Assembly (NCBI GenBank): GCA_026707145.1
Contig: JAPOXK010000015.1
Location: forward strand, 62,001 to 126,000
Origin: Chloroflexota bacterium
Lineage (GTDB): Bacteria > Chloroflexota > Dehalococcoidia > Bin125
Reading direction: 5' to 3'
Length of the DNA stretch: 64,000 nt
Shown here: positions 46,297-54,111 of the stretch, in pieces
Layout of the letters: each line of letters opens with the position of its first letter
Numbering within the stretch: the first letter of the stretch is position 1
Translations under genes and position numbers: made by a program
The notes under the pieces: model-generated
What the model was told of the DNA's origin: nothing
The model's input: only the letters and a program-made list of their open reading frames with translations
Databases searched by the model: none

Positions 46297-47183
46297 CGTT
46301 CCCTCTCCTCAGAGTCGGGCCTATGGCCGAGCAATAAATCGTTGAAATCCATCCCGCGCGGCGCGCGGGCGAGGCGGACGCGAGTGCCTTGTGCCTTCCA
46401 GCGCAGGGCACTCGCGTCCGCCGCCGCTTCGCCCGGATCATCACCATCGACGAGCACGATCACTTCGCGCACGGTGTCAGGCAACTCCAGTGCCCGGAGC
46501 CCGGAGGTGGAGAGCGCCGCCCAAGCGGGTTGCCCGGTCGCCTGCATGGCCGCCAGACAGGTTTCGATCCCCTCGCCGATGAGGAGCGCCCCTTTGGGCT
46601 CCCCCAGATGGACGGCACCACCTCGGCAGGGGCCGAGCATCATCCGTTGGGGATCGACAGGGGCCTTGCCGCTCCCGTCCCGGGCCAGGAAGGTGCGATG
46701 GATCGCGAGGGACTCCTCGTCCGCGAACCGGGTCACCCGCGCCACCATGCAGGGCCAGAAGCTTCCTGACGCGTGTTTGATGCCGCGATGAAAGCGAATG
46801 GACGGCGGGATCGGCCCGATCAAGCCGCGTCCCGCGAGGTACGCCTCGACCGGCGTGCCTGTCGCCGGCACGGTCGACTGCCAGATAGCGCGCGCGGCGG
46901 TGCTGGGTTGGTTTCGCTGTCCCCGGCCCCGCGTGTGAGGAATCCTGCGGCGGATCGGATGGCGACGGCCCCGCCAGCCATTGCCATTCCAAAGGCCGCG
47001 TTGTTGCAGTGCCTGGATGACGCCGCGCTGGTTACAGCCTGCGTGACAGTGCACCAGCGTCTTGCCGTCGGCATCGCGCACCGCAAGGCTGGGTCGGCAG
47101 TCGTCATGCGTGGGGCAGCGGGCGATCCAGCCGCTCCCGACTTGGTGGCCGTCCAGCGCCTTCGCTATGGTCTCAGCAGTCAT
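46293..47183 (-). CDS. Toprim-domain primase with CHC2-like zinc finger
   Basis: A 296-residue protein. The N-terminal zinc-binding motif CPTHDDCRPSLAV...HCHAGC (CHC2-like) is followed by an Arg-rich linker. A central segment (VEAYLAGRGL, IRFHRGI) precedes the Toprim domain with GEGIETCLA (catalytic Glu) and VLVDGDDPGE (Asp pair). It probably synthesises primers for the element's own replication together with the downstream helicase (4-bp overlap). AlpA is encoded about 110 bp upstream on the same strand. This primase/helicase pair is typical of satellite-like and P4-like elements. Confidence 0.88.
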   Translation of the reverse strand: MTAETIAKALDGHQVGSGWIARCPTHDDCRPSLAVRDADGKTLVHCHAGCNQRGVIQALQQRGLWNGNGWRGRRHPIRRRIPHTRGRGQRNQPSTAARAIWQSTVPATGTPVEAYLAGRGLIGPIPPSIRFHRGIKHASGSFWPCMVARVTRFADEESLAIHRTFLARDGSGKAPVDPQRMMLGPCRGGAVHLGEPKGALLIGEGIETCLAAMQATGQPAWAALSTSGLRALELPDTVREVIVLVDGDDPGEAAADASALRWKAQGTRVRLARAPRGMDFNDLLLGHRPDSEERER

Positions 47184-47296
47184 GCGCTATCCCTTTTCGT
47201 CGTCGAAGCCGCGAGCGAGCGCTGAGCAGCTGTGGACCGGCGCACGTTGCCTAGGCCGGCCGTGTGGGCGCGCGTGTCCTTGCGAGGCATGAAGCA

Positions 47297-47518
47297 TCAA
47301 GCCGTCGAGGGGACGGGTATGTGAGGATCAGCGGGTTCAGCGATGGGACGCTGTGCGATCCAACGCTCGATCGCTTCTTCCGACCACGCCACGGCACGAC
47401 GGCCAATCCGGACCGGACGGGGGAACATCCCCTCGTCCATCATGCGGTAAAGCGTGGAGCGGGCTAAGCCTGTACGGGCCTCGACTTCTGGACGACGGAG
47501 CAGACGGTTGTTCGACAT
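47297..47518 (-). CDS. AlpA-family helix-turn-helix regulator
   Basis: A 73-residue protein starting MSNNRLLRRPEVEARTGLAR, then STLYRMMDEGMFPRPVRIG and AVAWSEEAIERWI. This is the canonical MerR-like AlpA/excisionase fold, which regulates integrase or acts in excision of tyrosine-integrase elements. ATG 47518 is preferred over the longer frame (to 47623) because GGAGG precedes it by 10 nt and it gives the standard family start. It is encoded between the unknown gene and the primase, the usual position in satellite elements. Confidence 0.9.
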   Translation of the reverse strand: MSNNRLLRRPEVEARTGLARSTLYRMMDEGMFPRPVRIGRRAVAWSEEAIERWIAQRPIAEPADPHIPVPSTA

Positions 47519-47606
47519 GTCATGCAGACCTCCAAAACTGCTAGCCCAAGCATGCCAAAGGGGTCCGCAAAATTCATACTGAACAAATGTGAAGGGCTCG
47601 GATCTG

Positions 47607-48344
47607 CTAAGGGGGCCGTCCAATATCCCTTAGCCTGCCTCGCTGATCTGTCCATACCGTGGCAACGGCGTTATAGGACAAGACCAGCACGTCAGCCACG
47701 ATGCCGCAGCCGGACGGCGTTCTGTCCTTGCCGTCATCTAATGTCGGGCTGAAACCCAAGTGTTGAAGTACGAGCACAGCTGCGAAAATGCGAAGATCGC
47801 GCTCCGTCTCCTTGGGGCGACCTCTAGGGCCCTTCGGTTTCTTGCCTTGAAGCGCACCGCCGATCCATGAGCGCAGAACGCCGTCCAACGGCTCTCCTGT
47901 CTTCAATTGGTCACTAGCGATCAATCTGACCGCCTCATAGAAGGCGGGATGCCGGGCCGCTAGTGCCAGGAAGAAAGCGAGCATCTCCAATTTATCCGGG
48001 TCCGTTGGTGGGAGCATGGCCCAGAACTGAGCCAGCCGTTGACCGGAGAGCCTTGGCGCGGTGCGGGTAGGATCGAGCAGCGGGCCGACGATGATGCGTG
48101 CTTCTTCAAGGGTAATGACGGCGTCGGGGTCGGCCTCACGACGGGCTAGGCACTGCGCGTGCACCGCTCCGGCTTCGGTTGCGACGTAGGCGCGCCACGC
48201 GGCCCGGCTCTCATTCGTTTGCGTGCGTTGTGACGCCGGCAGGAAAGAGGCTATGAGTGGTAGAAACTCAAGAATGTGCTCCTCGAACACGGCTCCCTGG
48301 AGAAAGCGTTCGCGAAACGCTTGGAGTCCGGCCGCCTCATCCAT
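47607..48344 (-). CDS. Hypothetical protein overlapping the integrase gene
   Basis: A 245-residue protein from ATG 48344, inside the last codons of the integrase gene (8-bp overlap), suggesting translational coupling. The sequence has an alpha-helical N-terminal half and a basic stretch (GKKPKGPRGRPKETERDLR). The C-terminus contains a predicted hydrophobic segment (CGIVADVLVLSYNAVATVW). I do not recognise the family. Its position between integrase and alpA suggests a role in excision or replication control of the element, by context only. The open frame extends upstream to 48641, but that part runs opposite to integrase coding and is a shadow. Confidence 0.65.
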   Translation of the reverse strand: MDEAAGLQAFRERFLQGAVFEEHILEFLPLIASFLPASQRTQTNESRAAWRAYVATEAGAVHAQCLARREADPDAVITLEEARIIVGPLLDPTRTAPRLSGQRLAQFWAMLPPTDPDKLEMLAFFLALAARHPAFYEAVRLIASDQLKTGEPLDGVLRSWIGGALQGKKPKGPRGRPKETERDLRIFAAVLVLQHLGFSPTLDDGKDRTPSGCGIVADVLVLSYNAVATVWTDQRGRLRDIGRPP

Positions 48345-49515
48345 GGGAGCACTCGGCCGGGTTGCAGTAGGCGGCCCATTCCTCCATGAGCTGGCGGCGG
48401 CGCTCGAAGAAGTCCGACCGACGATAGGCCGCCTCGACGCGGTCACTGTCGACGTGGGCGAGGGCGAGTTCGCACACCTCGCGCGGCGCATTCGTACACT
48501 CGGCCGCCCAGTCGCGGAAGCTGGAGCGGAACCCGTGCGGCACAGCGGGAATACCCAACTCGCGCAGCAGCTTGGACAGCGTGTTATCGGAGAGTTCTGA
48601 CCCGCGCACGCTCGGGAACACCAGCCCTGAGCCGTTCGCAAGCTCCCGCGCGGCGTCCAGAATCGCGAGCGCGCGCGCCGAGAGGGGAACCCTATGCGCG
48701 AGGCTCGCCTTCATGCGTGCAGCCGGGATGGTCCATGTCGCGGTCTGGTCATCGATCTCCTCCCAGAGAGCGCCCCGGACCTCGCCCGATCGGCAGGCGG
48801 TCAGCACCAAGAACTCGAAGGCCAGCTTCGTCGCCGGCCAGGCCTCGGACGCACGCACCGTGGCAAGTGCGGCTCCGACCTCGGCATGTGGGAGCGCGCG
48901 GTGATGTTCCTGGCGCCCGCTGTTCTTTGGCAGCGCTGCGCCGATCGCCTCGCCGGCCGGGTTGTCGTCGCGGTACCCCTCGGCGATGGCCCACAGCATC
49001 ACGGCGCTGATCCGCTGCCGCACCCGCTTTGCGGTCTCGCGCTTCGTACTCCAGATTGGGACGAGCACGGCCAGCACGTCCGCCGTCGTAATCCGGTCCA
49101 CCGGCGTGCGCCCCAGCTTGGGCATGGCGTAATCGCGTAGGCTGGCGCGCCACTGCTTCTCGCTCTTGCCGCCATCCTTCCAGCCGGCGGCGCGGATCGC
49201 GAGGACGCTATCGACCGCCCCGGCGAAGGTGGGGACGCCGCCGCTGCGCGGGTCCCGGCCGCGGGCGACCGCCCGACGATTCTCCAGCGCCGCCTGGCGA
49301 GCCTCGGCCAAGGTCACGATCGGATACGCACCAAGCCCGATGCTGGACAGCTTCCCGGCGATGCGCAGCCGCTGGCTCCAGGTTTTCGAGAGCCGGCCCG
49401 TAGAGGTCGGCTTGACGAGGAGCGAGAGCCCATACCCGCCGCGACCGTCGCCATAGCGGCCTGGTACAGTGATGGTCTTGACGAAGGCCGCCGAGAGAGT
49501 CTTGGGACGCTTCAT
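48337..49515 (-). CDS. int: Tyrosine integrase (P4-type)
   Basis: A 392-residue site-specific recombinase. The N-terminal DUF4102-like arm-binding part (GDGRGGYGLSLLVKPTSTG) is followed by a core-binding region. The catalytic domain shows the Arg of TACRSGEV, the HxxR box HGFRSSFRD, a later HV box (LALAHVDSD) and the Tyr in EAAYRRSDFFE. It mediates integration and excision at the tRNA-Ser 3' end. ATG 49515 with AAAAGG 6 nt upstream is preferred over ATG 49536. It reads away from attR into the element. It is followed by the hypothetical gene at 47607-48344. Confidence 0.95.
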   Translation of the reverse strand: MKRPKTLSAAFVKTITVPGRYGDGRGGYGLSLLVKPTSTGRLSKTWSQRLRIAGKLSSIGLGAYPIVTLAEARQAALENRRAVARGRDPRSGGVPTFAGAVDSVLAIRAAGWKDGGKSEKQWRASLRDYAMPKLGRTPVDRITTADVLAVLVPIWSTKRETAKRVRQRISAVMLWAIAEGYRDDNPAGEAIGAALPKNSGRQEHHRALPHAEVGAALATVRASEAWPATKLAFEFLVLTACRSGEVRGALWEEIDDQTATWTIPAARMKASLAHRVPLSARALAILDAARELANGSGLVFPSVRGSELSDNTLSKLLRELGIPAVPHGFRSSFRDWAAECTNAPREVCELALAHVDSDRVEAAYRRSDFFERRRQLMEEWAAYCNPAECSHG

Positions 49516-49681
49516 GAGTACCTTTTCCGTTATCACTTATGAAGTGAGAATAGGCTGGAAAACCAGGGAATGTCAAGGAACGGCGATCGCTGCTGAGAAG
49601 CCATTACAGTCTATAAATACAGGACATTACTGAAAACAATGGGTCAGCGTGAGACCGTTGGAGCAATGAGGCATTGGCGGA

Positions 49682-49695
49682 CACACCCTCCGCCA
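49682..49695. repeat. attR: copy of the tRNA-Ser 3' end
   Basis: CACACCCTCCGCCA, an exact 14-bp copy of the tRNA-Ser 3' terminus at 21019-21032. It is located 167 bp upstream of the integrase start and 57 bp before miaB. Confidence 0.88.
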
Positions 49696-49751
49696 TCGCA
49701 CCCCGCGCTCCCCCGGCAACCGGTACCCTGACTGCTCATGAGGAGATCGCA

Positions 49752-51143
49752 GTGAGCGCCTATCACCTCTGGACCGTCGGTTGCCAGGTCAACCAAGCCG
49801 ACTCCGGCAAGCTCGCCGCCGGCCTCCGCCGCCTCGGCTGGGATCCCACCGATCATCCCGCCGACGCCGACTTCATCGTCCTCAACACCTGCGCCGTCCG
49901 CGAGCACGCCGAGGAACGCGCCGCGTCCAAGCTCGGGGCGCTCGCCCATCTCAAGCGCAAAAACCCCGCCCTCAAGATCGCCGTGATGGGCTGCATGGTC
50001 GGATCCAAGGACAACGCTCTCCGCCGCCGCTTCCCCTACGTGGACATCTTCGCCCGCCCCCAACATTTCGACGAGGTTCTCTCGGTCCTGGGCCTTCCCT
50101 CGGACGACCTCGGCGGCGAGTTCTGGCCATCGGTCTTCCCGCAGAGCGATGGCCATCCCACCGCCTTCGTTCCCGTCATCGAAGGCTGTGACAAATTCTG
50201 CACCTACTGCATCGTCCCCCTCCGGCGCGGCCGCGAGCGCAGCCGCCCGATCGCCGCGGTGGTCCAGGAGGTTCGCGCGCACGTCGCCCGCGGCGTCCGC
50301 GAGGTCACCCTCCTCGGACAAACCGTCGAGGCCTACGGCAAGGACCAGCCCCCGGTCGATCCCGCCACGGTCCACGCCGACCTCTTCGATCTCATGGCCG
50401 CCTGCCAGGCAATCTCCGGCCTGCACCGCATCCGCGCTCTCACCTCGTATCCCCCCGACATGAGCGACCGCATCCTGGAAGGGATGGCCGCCCTCCCGAA
50501 GGTCTGTGAGTCTTTCTCGCTCCCCGTCCAATCCGGTGACGACCCGCTCCTCGCCAGCATGCGCCGCGGCTACACCGTCGACCGCTTCCGCGACCGCATC
50601 CAGAAGGTCCGCGACTGCATGCCCGCAGTCGGCATCAGCACCGACGTCATCGTCGGCTTCCCCGGCGAGAGCGACGCCCAGTTCCAGAACACCTACGACC
50701 TCCTCGCCGAGCTGCGCTTCGACAAGGTCCACGTCGCCGCCTACAGCCCCCGGCCCGGCACCTTCGCCGCGCGCAAGCAACCCAACACCGTCCCCGATCC
50801 CGTCAAGGCCGAGCGCCTCCAAGCCGTCGAAGCCCTGCAAGCCGCCATCGCCGCCCAGATCAACCGGCGCCTCGAAGGCCACACCCTGCAAGTGCTCGTC
50901 GAGGAGATCAAGCGCGGTGGAAGCCAAGGCCAAGACGCCTCACCAACCAGGCGCTGCAGCGGCCGCACCCGGACCAACAAGCTCGTCCATTTCGACGCGC
51001 CCTCTCCGGCCTCTCCCGCCGGGGACGGCCCGTCCGACGTGGCCGCGGGCGACCTCGTCGAGGTGGCCATCACCGGCTCCGGGCCCTGGTCCCTTCGCGG
51101 CGCGCTCGTACCCGACAGACGGCCCAGCGCCATGCGGACCTAA
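49752..51143 (+). CDS. miaB: tRNA-2-methylthio-N6-dimethylallyladenosine synthase
   Basis: A 463-residue MiaB-type methylthiotransferase. The N-terminal UPF0004 domain has cysteines in VGCQVNQ, NTCAVRE and GCMVG, which bind the auxiliary 4Fe-4S cluster. The radical SAM motif is CDKFCTYC (C146, C150, C153). The C-terminal TRAM-like part is basic with an insertion of low complexity. It inserts a methylthio group at i6A37 of tRNAs that read UNN codons. The start is GTG 49752 with AGGAG upstream; a longer frame from 49674 would run through attR and is not credible. An NrtR-like gene follows 14 bp later. Confidence 0.9.
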   Translation: MSAYHLWTVGCQVNQADSGKLAAGLRRLGWDPTDHPADADFIVLNTCAVREHAEERAASKLGALAHLKRKNPALKIAVMGCMVGSKDNALRRRFPYVDIFARPQHFDEVLSVLGLPSDDLGGEFWPSVFPQSDGHPTAFVPVIEGCDKFCTYCIVPLRRGRERSRPIAAVVQEVRAHVARGVREVTLLGQTVEAYGKDQPPVDPATVHADLFDLMAACQAISGLHRIRALTSYPPDMSDRILEGMAALPKVCESFSLPVQSGDDPLLASMRRGYTVDRFRDRIQKVRDCMPAVGISTDVIVGFPGESDAQFQNTYDLLAELRFDKVHVAAYSPRPGTFAARKQPNTVPDPVKAERLQAVEALQAAIAAQINRRLEGHTLQVLVEEIKRGGSQGQDASPTRRCSGRTRTNKLVHFDAPSPASPAGDGPSDVAAGDLVEVAITGSGPWSLRGALVPDRRPSAMRT

Positions 51144-51157
51144 TCTCGCAGAGGGAA

Positions 51158-51811
51158 ATGCCCCCCACCCAACCCACCGACCGCACCGTCGCCGTCCTCG
51201 TCGTCATCTTCACCGTCGCCGACGGCGCCCTTCAAGTCCTCCTCATCCAGCGCTCGGCGCCGCCCGACGAGGGCCGCTGGGCCATCCCCGGCGGCGCTCT
51301 CCGCCCCGACGAGGCGCTCGACGCCGCCGCCGTCCGCAAGCTCGCCGACGAGACCGGCGTCACCGACGTCTTCCTCGAACAGCTCTACACCTTCGACGGC
51401 CTCGACCCCACCACTCCCACGACCACCGCCATCACCCACTTCGCCCTCGTCGACCATGCCCGCGTGCGCCTCCCCGAACGCTCCGCCTGGCGGCCCGCTT
51501 GGTTCCCCATGGCCGCCCTCCCCATCCTCGCCCTCCACAACGACCGCGTCCTCGAAGTCGCCCGCCGCCGCCTCATCAACAAGCTCGAATACACCAACGC
51601 CGCCTACAGCCTCCTGCCCGAGCACTTCCCCCTCTCCGACCTCCAAGCCGTCTACGAGAGCATCCTCGGTCGCCAACTCGACAAGCGGAACTTCCGCCGC
51701 CGCATGCTCGCCTCCGGCCTCCTCGTGGCGACCAGCCGCACCGCGCAAGCCGGACGCCACCGCCCCGCCCGCCTCTACCGTTTCGCCAGCCGCCTCCCCA
51801 CCGAACTCTAA
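51158..51811 (+). CDS. nrtR: NrtR-type regulator: Nudix domain plus winged helix
   Basis: A 217-residue protein. The N-terminal Nudix fold (about 8-140) carries the Nudix box GGALRPDEALDAAAVRKLADETG, with lysine where the catalytic REUXEE motif has its first Glu. The C-terminal winged helix (about 145-217: YSLLPEHFPLSDLQAVYESI, NFRRRMLASGLLV) is typical of NrtR. NrtR represses NAD biosynthesis or salvage genes and is released by ADP-ribose or a related metabolite. The degenerate box fits a ligand-binding rather than hydrolytic role. nadABC and two palindromic sites lie about 1 kb downstream, supporting the assignment. AGAGGGAA precedes the ATG. Confidence 0.82.
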   Translation: MPPTQPTDRTVAVLVVIFTVADGALQVLLIQRSAPPDEGRWAIPGGALRPDEALDAAAVRKLADETGVTDVFLEQLYTFDGLDPTTPTTTAITHFALVDHARVRLPERSAWRPAWFPMAALPILALHNDRVLEVARRRLINKLEYTNAAYSLLPEHFPLSDLQAVYESILGRQLDKRNFRRRMLASGLLVATSRTAQAGRHRPARLYRFASRLPTEL

Positions 51812-51875
51812 CCTCCCGGCAGCAACGTCCGGCGAGAGTCCCCTGCACCACCGGCCATGGCGTCGGCGCCCGCGA

Positions 51876-52649
51876 TCAGCGGTTCTTCAGCCTCGGGGGC
51901 CGCTTCTCCAGGAACGCTTGGATCCGCTCCTGGGCGTCGTACGACTGCGACGATCCGGCCATCACCTCCACCGCGTGCGCATACGCCTTGGGCTGCTCCA
52001 TGTCGATCGAGGCATAGAAGGCCGCCTTCCCCAAGCCCTTGGAGAAAGCGCTGCCGCGCGTGGCCCGCTTCAGCAGCGCCTCGCTCTCCGCCTCCAGATC
52101 CTCCAGCGGCACCACGTAGTTCACCAAGCCCCACTGCAAGGCCGTCTCTGCGTCGATCGGGTCGCCCGTCATCAGCATCTCCAGCGCCCGCTTGCGGCCC
52201 ACGTTGCGGCTCAGCGGCACCATCGGCGTGAAGCAAAACCATCCCCCCGCGCCGCCCGGCGTCTGGAAGCGCGCGTTGCTGGAGGCCACCGCCAGGTCCG
52301 CGCTCCCCACCAGCTGGCACCCAGCCGCCGTCGCCAGCCCCTGCACCCGCGCCAGCAGCGGCTGCGGCGCTCGCTGCATCGCGCCGTGCAACTCGGCGGA
52401 CAGCAGCAGCAGATCGCGCACGTCCTTCAGATCGTGCCCGGCGATCTCGTGAAAGTCGTGCCCCGCCGAAAACACCGGCCCGTTCCCCGCGAGGATGATG
52501 CCGCGCGCGTCGCTGATCGCCGTCTCGTGCAGCGCCTCCGTCATCTCCCGCATCATCGCGCTGGAGAGCGCATTGCGGCGCTCCGGCCGGTTCATCGTGA
52601 TCGTGACGAAATCGTCCTCGCGTGCAACCAGGATCTCCCGATAGGCCAT
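51876..52649 (-). CDS. Enoyl-CoA hydratase/isomerase-family protein (ECHDC3-like)
   Basis: A 257-residue crotonase-fold protein. The oxyanion-hole region is seen as PVFSAGHDFHEI and GLATAAGCQLVGSADLAVAS. The two catalytic glutamates of classical enoyl-CoA hydratase are replaced, by Gln in GCQL and Gly in the TPGGAGG segment, so water addition is unlikely. The pattern FCFTPMVPLSRNVGRKRALEM is very close to mitochondrial ECHDC3-type proteins. A thioester-binding role is likely; the reaction is uncertain. Its start faces the nadA promoter region, so the NrtR-like operators may regulate both directions. Confidence 0.87.
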   Translation of the reverse strand: MAYREILVAREDDFVTITMNRPERRNALSSAMMREMTEALHETAISDARGIILAGNGPVFSAGHDFHEIAGHDLKDVRDLLLLSAELHGAMQRAPQPLLARVQGLATAAGCQLVGSADLAVASSNARFQTPGGAGGWFCFTPMVPLSRNVGRKRALEMLMTGDPIDAETALQWGLVNYVVPLEDLEAESEALLKRATRGSAFSKGLGKAAFYASIDMEQPKAYAHAVEVMAGSSQSYDAQERIQAFLEKRPPRLKNR

Positions 52650-52709
52650 GCCGCGCTCCCCCTTCGAACTACGCGCGCATCATAGCCCGCGCTCCGCCGG
52701 ACGCCCGAC

Positions 52710-52730
52710 TTCGTGTCGGCTTGACACGAA
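52710..52730. promoter_or_regulatory. Palindromic operator 1 (nad control region)
   Basis: TTCGTGTC and GACACGAA are perfect 8-bp arms separated by 5 bp. It shares the left half GACTTCGTGTC with operator 2, centres 52 bp apart. The right half overlaps TTGACA at 52721-52726, a candidate -35 hexamer with CACACT 18 bp later as a weak -10. Probable NrtR site by context. Confidence 0.65.
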
Positions 52731-52758
52731 CTCCTGCGATCGGCCACACTGATCGCCC

Positions 52759-52785
52759 GACTTCGTGTCATTTTGACACGAAGTC
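52759..52785. promoter_or_regulatory. Palindromic operator 2 (nad control region)
   Basis: The arms GACTTCGTGTC and GACACGAAGTC are perfect 11-bp complements around a 5-bp ATTTT spacer. It would lie at about +1 of a transcript from the upstream promoter candidate, or over another TTGACA (52773-52778). Being more perfect than operator 1, it may be the higher-affinity site. Confidence 0.75.
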
Positions 52786-52876
52786 ATGAGCGCTTCTCCC
52801 GGATCCGCCGGCGCCGAACGGCCCGCTGCCGATCCCGGCCGCGAAGAGGCGTCGCAAGCGAGAGGGACGCACGAGC

Positions 52877-54097
52877 ATGCGAGCACCGCTCGAAGAGCTG
52901 ACCACCAGCTTCCAACCCCAGCGCCTTCCCCCCGACCTTCCCGACGCGGACTGCGAGAGCGGCATCGCCACAGTCCCCCTCGTCGAAGAGCCCCACCGTC
53001 CCGCCTGGCAGCCCGACATCCCGAATCTCTACCTCGACCTTCCTCCTGAAGAGCTCGTCGCCCGCATCAGCCGCGCCCGCGGCATCCTCGGCGACCGGCT
53101 CGTCATTCTGGGCCACCACTATCAGCGTGACGACGTCATCCAGTTCGCCGATTTCCGTGGCGATTCCTTCAAGCTCTGCCGGGAAGCTGCCGCCCGCGAC
53201 GGCGCCGAGTTCATCGTCTTCTGCGGCGTCCACTTCATGGCCGAGGGCGCCGACATCCTCACCCGCCCAGAGCAAACCGTCATCCTGCCCAATCTCGCCG
53301 CCGGCTGCTCCATGGCCGACATGGCCGACCCCGGCGACGTCTACGCCGCCTGGGAGGATCTTGGAGAGGCCGTCCCCGGCGAGAGCACGATCCCCATCAC
53401 CTACATGAACTCCGCCGCCTCCCTGAAAAGCTTCGTGGGCCGCAACGGCGGCACCGTGTGCACCTCCTCCAACGCCACCGCCGCCCTCCGCTGGGCCCTG
53501 GCTCGCGCCGACCGCGTTTTCTTCTTCCCGGACCAGCACCTCGGTCGCAACACCGCCAAGAAGCTCGGCATCGACATCGCCACAGAAACCGCCATCTGGA
53601 ATCCGCGCAAGCGCTGCGGCGGCCTCCACCGCGATCAGATCGCCCGCGCCAAGGTCCTGCTCTGGCAGGGCCATTGCTCGGTGCACATCCGCTTCAAGGT
53701 CGAGCAGATCGAAAAGGCGCGCGCGGAATACCCCGGCGTGCGCGTGGTCGTTCACCCCGAGTGCACGCAGGCGGTCGTCGACGCCGCCGACGCCGACGGA
53801 TCTACCGAGCAGATCATCCGCTACGTGCAGGACGGCCCGCCCGGCGTTTACGCCATCGGCACCGAGATCAACCTCGTCCATCGCCTCGCCCAAGAAGTCC
53901 GCGACCACGGCAAGCAGGTCTTCTGCCTCGATCCCGTGGTCTGTCCTTGCTCCACGATGTACCGCATCCATCCCGCCTACCTCGCCTGGGTCACCGAGGC
54001 CCTCGTCGACGGCCACGTGCCCAACCGCATCCGCGTCGACGACGAGACGCGCGCCCACGCTCTCGTCGCCCTCGAGCGCATGCTGGCGATCACCTAG
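52877..54097 (+). CDS. nadA: Quinolinate synthase A
   Basis: A 406-residue NadA, the long form. It condenses iminoaspartate with dihydroxyacetone phosphate to make quinolinate using a 4Fe-4S cluster. Cluster cysteines are probably C116 (VFCGVHFMAE), C247 (NPRKRCGGLH) and C356 (DPVVCPCST). The conserved GHHYQ at 79-83, AAGCSMADM and YMNSAA are seen. The ATG at 52877 has GAGAGGGA about 11 nt upstream. The first 40 residues are poorly conserved, so a later start is possible. It is followed by nadB (14 bp gap) and nadC in an operon behind two palindromic operators. Confidence 0.95.
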   Translation: MRAPLEELTTSFQPQRLPPDLPDADCESGIATVPLVEEPHRPAWQPDIPNLYLDLPPEELVARISRARGILGDRLVILGHHYQRDDVIQFADFRGDSFKLCREAAARDGAEFIVFCGVHFMAEGADILTRPEQTVILPNLAAGCSMADMADPGDVYAAWEDLGEAVPGESTIPITYMNSAASLKSFVGRNGGTVCTSSNATAALRWALARADRVFFFPDQHLGRNTAKKLGIDIATETAIWNPRKRCGGLHRDQIARAKVLLWQGHCSVHIRFKVEQIEKARAEYPGVRVVVHPECTQAVVDAADADGSTEQIIRYVQDGPPGVYAIGTEINLVHRLAQEVRDHGKQVFCLDPVVCPCSTMYRIHPAYLAWVTEALVDGHVPNRIRVDDETRAHALVALERMLAIT

Positions 54098-54111
54098 CCC
54101 CGCGGACCGGC

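Larger units (their letters stand above)
21019..49695. mobile_element. tRNA-Ser-integrated, satellite-like genomic island with defence cargo
   Basis: The island is bounded by a 14-bp direct repeat (CACACCCTCCGCCA), the tRNA-Ser 3' end at 21019-21032 and its copy at 49682-49695. A tyrosine integrase starts 167 bp inside the right boundary and reads inward. The right-end module, all minus strand, is integrase, unknown protein, AlpA regulator, Toprim primase, helicase. No virion or conjugation genes were recognised. Base composition is visibly lower in GC and coding density is lower than outside. Cargo includes a CHAT protein, HigBA, beta/sce7726 proteins, type ISP R-M, a zincin, and AbiE. The flanking chromosome (hydrolase, tRNA-Ser, then miaB) is probably the ancestral order. 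Confidence 0.9.

Noticed and set aside
47519-47623. Longer AlpA start (to 47623)
   Set aside because: The extra 35 residues do not fit the family; GGAGG is placed for ATG 47518.
49674-49751. Longer N-terminus for miaB (open frame from 49674)
   Set aside because: It would translate through the attR repeat of the element. GTG 49752 has AGGAG upstream and begins the family N-terminus.
53458-54111. Very long open frame (724 codons) ending at the nadB stop
   Set aside because: The first 218 codons are an Arg/Pro-rich shadow of nadA; nadB starts at ATG 54112.
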